From contig CAZXDA010000025.1 of the NCBI GenBank assembly GCA_964639445.1, forward strand, positions 1 to 9,257: a DNA stretch of 9,257 nucleotides. Direction: 5' to 3'. A model generated the notes under the pieces. The model was not told the DNA's origin and searched no databases. It saw only the letters and a program-made list of their open reading frames with translations. This DNA is from 2-01-FULL-49-22 sp964639445 (GTDB lineage: Bacteria > Patescibacteriota > Saccharimonadia > Saccharimonadales > UBA10212). The position numbers and the translations under genes were made by a program. Positions 5,984-9,257 of the stretch are shown one piece after another. Numbering within the stretch: position 1 is the stretch's first letter; every line of letters starts with the position of its first letter.

Positions 5984-6888
5984 CTCGTAGTATTGCAATT
6001 GCTGCCTATAACCTTTCGAAACGCTACCCAGGGGCAAAAAAATACGCCGTGCGCGGACTTGACTTTGATATTAAGGGTGGCGAAGTTTATGGATTTTTGG
6101 GTCCCAATGGCGCTGGTAAAACAACTACTATTCGGCTGCTAATGAATTTTATTGAGCCGAGCCTCGGCGAAGCCAAAGTTATGGACCTAGACAGCGTCAA
6201 TGATTCTGTGGAAATCAAGTCAAAAGTAGGTTATTTATCGGGTGAGTTGGCGCTTTACCCTAAGATGACCGGCCGACATTTTTTGGAATATATGGGGCAG
6301 CTTTTGCCGGCTAAAAGACCTAAATACAGCAAAGAGTTGATTAAGCTTTTTAAATTCGAAGCCAATCAAAAAATCGGCAACCTTTCCAAAGGCAACCGCC
6401 AAAAACTTGGTATTATTCAGGCTTTTATGCACGAGCCAGAGGTTTTAATTTTAGATGAGCCAACCGGTGGGCTTGACCCGCTGATGCAAGAAGCCTTTTT
6501 TGAGCTTGTTAGAAGGACCAGAACCCAAGGCGCTACGTTATTTATAAGCAGCCACAACTTAAGCGAGGTCCAAAAAATCTGTGACAGAGTTGGCTTTATA
6601 CGCGAAGGCAGGTTAGTTGCCGAGCAGGTGATTGGCGACTTTGCCAAAGAAACGACTCAGGTTTATGATATTAGTTTTGCCAACGAGGCGCCTCTAGCCG
6701 AACTTAAGCAGATACCTAAAGCTCAAATCACTGTTAATACGCCGCGTTATGTGTCGGTTAAAATTCGCGGCGATCTAACTCCGCTATTTATGGTCTTGGC
6801 TCGCCATAAAGTCCACAGTTTAGATCGGCGTGAATCATCACTGGAGGAAGAGTTCTTGAGTTTTTACCGAGGAGGCAAAAGATCATGA
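5980..6888 (+). CDS. ABC transporter ATP-binding protein (ABC-2 type system)
   Basis: The cytoplasmic ATPase subunit of an ABC transporter, partner of the permease that follows. Walker A is GPNGAGKT at 41-48 (K47). The signature is LSKGN at 135-139 (LSGGQ variant). Walker B is LILDEP with D159 and catalytic E160, and the H-loop His is H192 in SSHN. The C-terminal 80 residues form an extra domain typical of CcmA/BcrA/NatA-like subunits, ending near the conserved SLEEEFLSFY. The ATG at 5980 gives 302 residues; an in-frame TTG at 5959 would place the start in the palindrome's left arm and is less likely. The stop overlaps the permease start (ATGA). The substrate is unknown: BcrA-like subunits serve drug or peptide export, but this level of match does not separate those roles. 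Confidence 0.93.
   Translation: MARSIAIAAYNLSKRYPGAKKYAVRGLDFDIKGGEVYGFLGPNGAGKTTTIRLLMNFIEPSLGEAKVMDLDSVNDSVEIKSKVGYLSGELALYPKMTGRHFLEYMGQLLPAKRPKYSKELIKLFKFEANQKIGNLSKGNRQKLGIIQAFMHEPEVLILDEPTGGLDPLMQEAFFELVRRTRTQGATLFISSHNLSEVQKICDRVGFIREGRLVAEQVIGDFAKETTQVYDISFANEAPLAELKQIPKAQITVNTPRYVSVKIRGDLTPLFMVLARHKVHSLDRRESSLEEEFLSFYRGGKRS
6869..6875 (+). promoter_or_regulatory. Strong Shine-Dalgarno for the permease gene
   Basis: GAGGAGG at 6869-6875 lies 9 nt before the ATG at 6885, inside the end of the ATPase gene. It is the clearest ribosome binding site in the window, and it belongs to an operon-internal gene. The presumed first genes of transcripts lack one. Confidence 0.8.
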
Positions 6889-7685
6889 AGCCGATAATCA
6901 GATGGACGCTTTGGCAAAGACGATGGTCAATTTTTTGGTGGGCGCTTGGCATTACGGCCTTTATTTTAATTAATATGGTTTTTTATCCGACTTTTCGCGA
7001 CCAGGCCGGCCAACTGGAAAAAACATTTGCCAACCTGCCGGAGAGTACCAGAGCACTATTTTCTGATACAGGCGAGTTCTTCTCCCCGGTTGGGTACTTA
7101 AGCAGCCAGATATTTTATCTGCTCCTGCCTCTTTTACTAGGCATTTTAGCGATTGCTGCTGGCACTTCTCTGCTTGGGCGTGAAGAAAGGGAAGGCACAT
7201 TAGAGCTGCTGCTGGCTCGGCCAATTTCGCGCAGCCGCCTAATTGCCGCCAAAGCTACCGTCGGAATTTTAATAGTTATATTTATTGGTTTGGTCGGGAC
7301 GCTTATTACTATGCTGATGGCTAAAATTGTTCATGTTGCTGTGCCGCTACCGAATATCCTTCTTGCCGGAGCAGCGTCTACGGCTTTAGCTGTTAGTTTT
7401 GGGGCTATAGCTTTCATGATAACAACACTTGGTCGCGGGGCGCGCGCAGCTAGTATTGGCGCCTCGGCTTTAATAGCAATTGGTGGTTATATTTTAGTCT
7501 CATTAGCCGGTACTGTGAGTTGGCTACGCTGGCCGGCGCGCGCTTTTCCTTTTAACTACTACCATTCGGCTGAAATTTTAGAAGGCTCATATAAGTGGGT
7601 AAATATGTTATTTATCGCCGGTGTGATTGTTGGATGCGGCATAATTTCCTGGCTGGCCTTCCGCCAGCGCGACATCGGAACCTAG
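6885..7685 (+). CDS. ABC-2 type transporter permease
   Basis: The membrane subunit of the transporter encoded with the preceding ATPase. Six hydrophobic segments are visible near residues 16-34, 72-96, 123-146, 157-182, 188-210 and 239-258. Between the second and third is the cytoplasmic stretch REEREGTLELLLARPISRSR (99-118), the hallmark of ABC-2/BcrB/NosY-like permeases that couples to the ATPase. A large loop (about 35-70) follows the first helix. The length of 266 residues is normal. The start overlaps the ATPase stop by 4 nt (ATGA) and has its own strong Shine-Dalgarno. msrA begins 2 nt after its stop. The substrate is not predictable from the sequence. Confidence 0.9.
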   Translation: MKPIIRWTLWQRRWSIFWWALGITAFILINMVFYPTFRDQAGQLEKTFANLPESTRALFSDTGEFFSPVGYLSSQIFYLLLPLLLGILAIAAGTSLLGREEREGTLELLLARPISRSRLIAAKATVGILIVIFIGLVGTLITMLMAKIVHVAVPLPNILLAGAASTALAVSFGAIAFMITTLGRGARAASIGASALIAIGGYILVSLAGTVSWLRWPARAFPFNYYHSAEILEGSYKWVNMLFIAGVIVGCGIISWLAFRQRDIGT

Positions 7686-7687
7686 CA

Positions 7688-8203
7688 GTGAACAGCGAGC
7701 CTAGAACAGAAAACAAAAAGCATGAGGTCGCAATTTTTGCAGCAGGCTGCTTTTGGGGCGTGCAATATTATTTTGATCAGGTGCCGGGCGTAATTGAGAC
7801 AGAAGTTGGCTATATCGGAGGGAAAACAGAAAATCCGACATATGAGCAAGTTTGCTCTCATACAACCGGCCACGCCGAGGCCACCAAAATCACTTATGAT
7901 CCGGCCAAAGTCAGTTTTGAGACACTCTTAAAGCAGTTTTTCAGAATGCACGACCCGACTCAGTTTAATCGGCAGGGACCGGATGTCGGCGACCAGTACC
8001 GCTCAGCCATTTTTTATCTGGACCAAGAGCAAAAAAGGCTGGCGCAAAAAGTGATAGACGAGCTAAATAAATCTGAATTTAATGGCAAAATTGCCACTAC
8101 ACTCGAGCCGGCCGCTACCTTCTGGCGAGCCGAGCAGTATCATCAAAAATACACCAAAAAAACCGGCCTCGGCGCCTGCCATGTAGATTACGCACCAGTT
8201 TGA
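7688..8203 (+). CDS. msrA: Peptide methionine-S-sulfoxide reductase MsrA
   Basis: Reduces the S-epimer of methionine sulfoxide in proteins using a thioredoxin-type donor. The catalytic motif GCFWG is at residues 20-24 (nucleophile C21). The conserved VCSHTTGHAEA stretch follows mid-protein, and the GDQYRS and AEQYHQKY motifs are both present. C164 near the C-terminus (GLGACHVDY) is a candidate resolving cysteine. The chosen start is GTG at 7688, giving 171 residues and a normal MsrA N-terminus about 12 residues before the core. An in-frame ATG at 7595 would run through the permease gene and is rejected. The gene begins 2 nt after the permease stop with only a weak GGA upstream, so translational coupling is likely. 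It is unclear whether its role is linked to the transporter or it is only transcribed with it. Confidence 0.94.
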   Translation: MNSEPRTENKKHEVAIFAAGCFWGVQYYFDQVPGVIETEVGYIGGKTENPTYEQVCSHTTGHAEATKITYDPAKVSFETLLKQFFRMHDPTQFNRQGPDVGDQYRSAIFYLDQEQKRLAQKVIDELNKSEFNGKIATTLEPAATFWRAEQYHQKYTKKTGLGACHVDYAPV

Positions 8204-8206
8204 TCA

Positions 8207-8779
8207 CTAAGCACTAAACAAGCCGGTTAGAGTGTGTTGTTCGATAACATGTCCTTGCATGGCCTTAACCAGTTGGTCGCGGGTGGTGTTGGCCGGTAGG
8301 CTTAGATTACTATCCAGCGTATAAAGTTCAAACATATAACGGTGTGTACCCGAAGGCGGGCAGGGACCGATGTAACCGTTTTGGCCGTTGCTGTTTAAAC
8401 CCTGCACGGCGCCCACAGGAACAGAATTAACAGCAACTGTTTCAGTGCTGGCTGGTATGTCCCAAACTATCCAGTGCACATAGTCGCCAACCGGTGCCTC
8501 CGGATCATGCATAATCAAAGTTAGGCTACGTGTACCACTTGGCACGCTTATGAAATTAAGCGGTGGATTAACATTTTGTCCTCGGCATGTGTATTGTATG
8601 GGAATGGCCGCTCCATCTCTAAAAGCCGGGCTGACAATTTGCAGGTCTGTAGTTGTTGAAACATTGCCGTCTGGCATGGCTTTTTTACCTCCGTTACTAT
8701 TGGCTGCTACCAAAATAATACCAACAATTAAGGCTAGCATAACTGATGTTGCTAGCCAGAAATTTCGCAGCGGCCTCAT
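8207..8779 (-). CDS. Membrane-anchored YbhB/YbcL-family PEBP-like protein
   Basis: Belongs to the phosphatidylethanolamine-binding protein (PEBP)/Raf kinase inhibitor-like family; bacterial YbhB/YbcL members have no firmly known ligand. The N-terminus (residues 1-8, basic) and a hydrophobic helix (about 9-26) form a signal anchor, with no lipobox cysteine, so the domain should sit outside the membrane. The PEBP core starts near 45. Its first signature is DPEAPVGDYVHWIVWDIP at 92-109 (D92, P93, H102). The second is GPCPPSGTHRY at 138-148 (H146, R147). C65 and C140 could form a disulfide once exported. The 190 residues equal a usual bacterial domain of about 150 plus the anchor and linker. The gene converges on msrA with only 3 bp between stops. 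The start at 8779 fits the anchor. Confidence 0.92.
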   Translation of the reverse strand: MRPLRNFWLATSVMLALIVGIILVAANSNGGKKAMPDGNVSTTTDLQIVSPAFRDGAAIPIQYTCRGQNVNPPLNFISVPSGTRSLTLIMHDPEAPVGDYVHWIVWDIPASTETVAVNSVPVGAVQGLNSNGQNGYIGPCPPSGTHRYMFELYTLDSNLSLPANTTRDQLVKAMQGHVIEQHTLTGLFSA

Positions 8780-8787
8780 GATAATAG

Positions 8788-8796
8788 ATTATGTCA
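8788..8796 (-). promoter_or_regulatory. Putative extended -10 for the PEBP gene, leaderless-type spacing
   Basis: Read on the - strand, TGACATAAT (8796-8788) is an extended -10 with CATAAT as hexamer, ending 8 nt before the ATG at 8779. This is the same geometry as the ABC operon's TGATACAAT. No Shine-Dalgarno is present. The AT-only inverted pair 8797-8803/8814-8820 lies just upstream. Confidence 0.5.
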
Positions 8797-8824
8797 AAAA
8801 TTTAAGCAGTAAGAAATTTTACTC

Positions 8825-8852
8825 TTGCAATATTAAAGTTCAGGCAGATAAT
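8825..8852 (+). promoter_or_regulatory. Putative promoter toward the small ORF and yjbQ
   Basis: TTGCAA (8825-8830) and GATAAT (8847-8852) are separated by 16 nt, with 4 of 6 and 5 of 6 consensus matches. A transcript would begin near 8859. It is divergent from the PEBP promoter. Confidence 0.4.
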
Positions 8853-8887
8853 AAAATTGTAAGGCTTAAAAGAAAGGGCAAAAGAAA

Positions 8888-9001
8888 ATGGGAACAGCTT
8901 TAGAAGAAGCCCCACGCGATGGGGAAATAAGCTATTTATATATACATCCAATTCCAAACATTGAAAGACTAGAACTAAGTGCTCAAAATCCAGACCAATA
9001 A
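8888..9001 (+). CDS. Possible small ORF (37 codons) overlapping the yjbQ start
   Basis: I do not recognise this product. The ATG at 8888 is preceded by AAAGGG (8873-8878) at 9-nt spacing, a good Shine-Dalgarno. The ORF reads MGTALEEAPRDG onwards, is hydrophilic, has no signal peptide or cysteine, and ends with TAA at 8999-9001. That is 23 nt past the yjbQ GTG, in a different frame. An internal hairpin CCCCA-CGCGA-TGGGG lies at 8910-8924. It could be a short protein, a leader ORF delivering ribosomes to yjbQ, or a chance ORF. The presence of a ribosome binding site and promoter favours translation, while the lack of any family match tempers this. Confidence 0.35.
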   Translation: MGTALEEAPRDGEISYLYIHPIPNIERLELSAQNPDQ

Positions 9002-9257
9002 AGAAAAACAAGTTATTGATATCACTGAGCAGGTCCAAGATTTATTAGAGCCTGATGCTAGGGCAGTAACGGTCTTTGTGGCGCATACAACATGTGCTGT
9101 AACAACGGCCGATTTGGATCCCGGCACCGACCTAGACTTACTTGATGCGGTCTGGGAGATGATTCCAAAACTGAAATACCGCCACCCCCATAACCCGGCG
9201 CATGTGCCGGCGCACCTGGCCAGTAGCATTATTGGTCCAAGCGCTACAGTCCCAGTG
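8979..9257 (+). CDS. yjbQ: YjbQ/UPF0047 family protein, 5' part (runs off the window)
   Basis: The UPF0047/YjbQ family is a small oligomeric beta-rich fold; E. coli YjbQ has been reported to have weak thiamin phosphate synthase activity, and the true role is unsettled. The 93 visible residues cover the start (LKIQTNKEKQVIDITEQVQ) and the conserved VFVAHTTCAVTT, where family members usually read HTTAAVT. They continue with the YRHPHNPAHVPAHL stretch and IIGPSATVPV. About 40 more residues are expected beyond the edge. The start is GTG at 8979, the only in-frame start after the stop at 8976-8978, and it gives the usual N-terminus. No own Shine-Dalgarno is visible; it overlaps the small upstream ORF by 23 nt and may depend on it. 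Confidence 0.88.
   Translation, partial: MLKIQTNKEKQVIDITEQVQDLLEPDARAVTVFVAHTTCAVTTADLDPGTDLDLLDAVWEMIPKLKYRHPHNPAHVPAHLASSIIGPSATVPV

Noticed and set aside
7595..7687. In-frame upstream extension of msrA to an ATG at 7595
   Set aside because: It overlaps the C-terminal helix of the permease and adds residues unlike any MsrA N-terminus; GTG at 7688 gives a normal length.
8797..8820. AT-only inverted pair as an operator in the divergent PEBP/yjbQ region
   Set aside because: Seven A/T base pairs in an AT-rich gap are easily produced by chance.
8550..8903. 117-codon + strand ORF opposite the PEBP gene
   Set aside because: Its first two thirds mirror a well-supported PEBP gene, and the translation has no domain features.
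8975..9229. 84-codon - strand ORF opposite yjbQ
   Set aside because: It is antisense to conserved YjbQ motifs, and the cysteine-rich translation resembles nothing recognisable.

Overview
The window reads as a compact core-gene segment from a reduced-genome bacterium, most likely a member of the Candidate Phyla Radiation (Patescibacteria). A Saccharibacteria-like lineage is possible, but I cannot fix the phylum by eye. The basis is short intergenic gaps, overlapping genes, a class I lysyl-tRNA synthetase, a short prolyl-tRNA synthetase without the large editing insertion, and the direct frr-rseP junction that skips the uppS/cdsA pair found there in many bacteria. TGA ends rseP, the ABC ATPase gene and msrA exactly where their families end, so the ordinary bacterial code (table 11) fits.

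Layout. Positions 1-2362 hold a + strand run: the 3' part of frr (ribosome recycling factor), rseP (site-2 intramembrane metalloprotease) and a CPBP-family membrane protease whose start overlaps the end of rseP. A 20-bp perfect inverted repeat (2362-2441) separates this from proS. Next come greA (transcript cleavage factor) and lysS (class I LysRS), each ending in a hairpin that covers its own stop codon. From 5980 an ABC transporter ATPase, its ABC-2 permease and msrA (methionine sulfoxide reductase A) form a tight operon. A membrane-anchored YbhB/PEBP-family gene lies on the - strand (8779-8207) and converges on msrA with a 3-bp gap. Divergent from it, a possible 37-codon ORF and the 5' part of a YjbQ/UPF0047 gene run off the right edge.

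How the genes work together. Ribosome recycling, tRNA charging (Pro, Lys) and rescue of stalled RNA polymerase are housekeeping functions. RseP and the CPBP protein are two membrane proteases that are probably co-translated. The ABC pair exports or imports an unknown substrate and is co-transcribed with a protein-repair enzyme.

The most unusual content is in the short gaps. (a) -10 elements sit 6-8 nt before the start codons of proS, lysS, the ABC ATPase gene and the PEBP gene, with no Shine-Dalgarno, which suggests leaderless transcripts. The operon-internal permease gene instead has a strong GAGGAGG. (b) Inverted repeats cover or touch three stop codons. (c) Short-period arrays occur: mirror-arranged 7-nt units before lysS, and an 8-nt C-rich array before the ABC operon that fits a G-quadruplex pattern on the opposite strand. 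(d) A perfect 13-bp inverted repeat is centred on the ABC operon's -10 and includes its ATG. I found no tRNA, rRNA, CRISPR array, transposase gene or recognised defence system, and no gene-free stretch over 300 bp.
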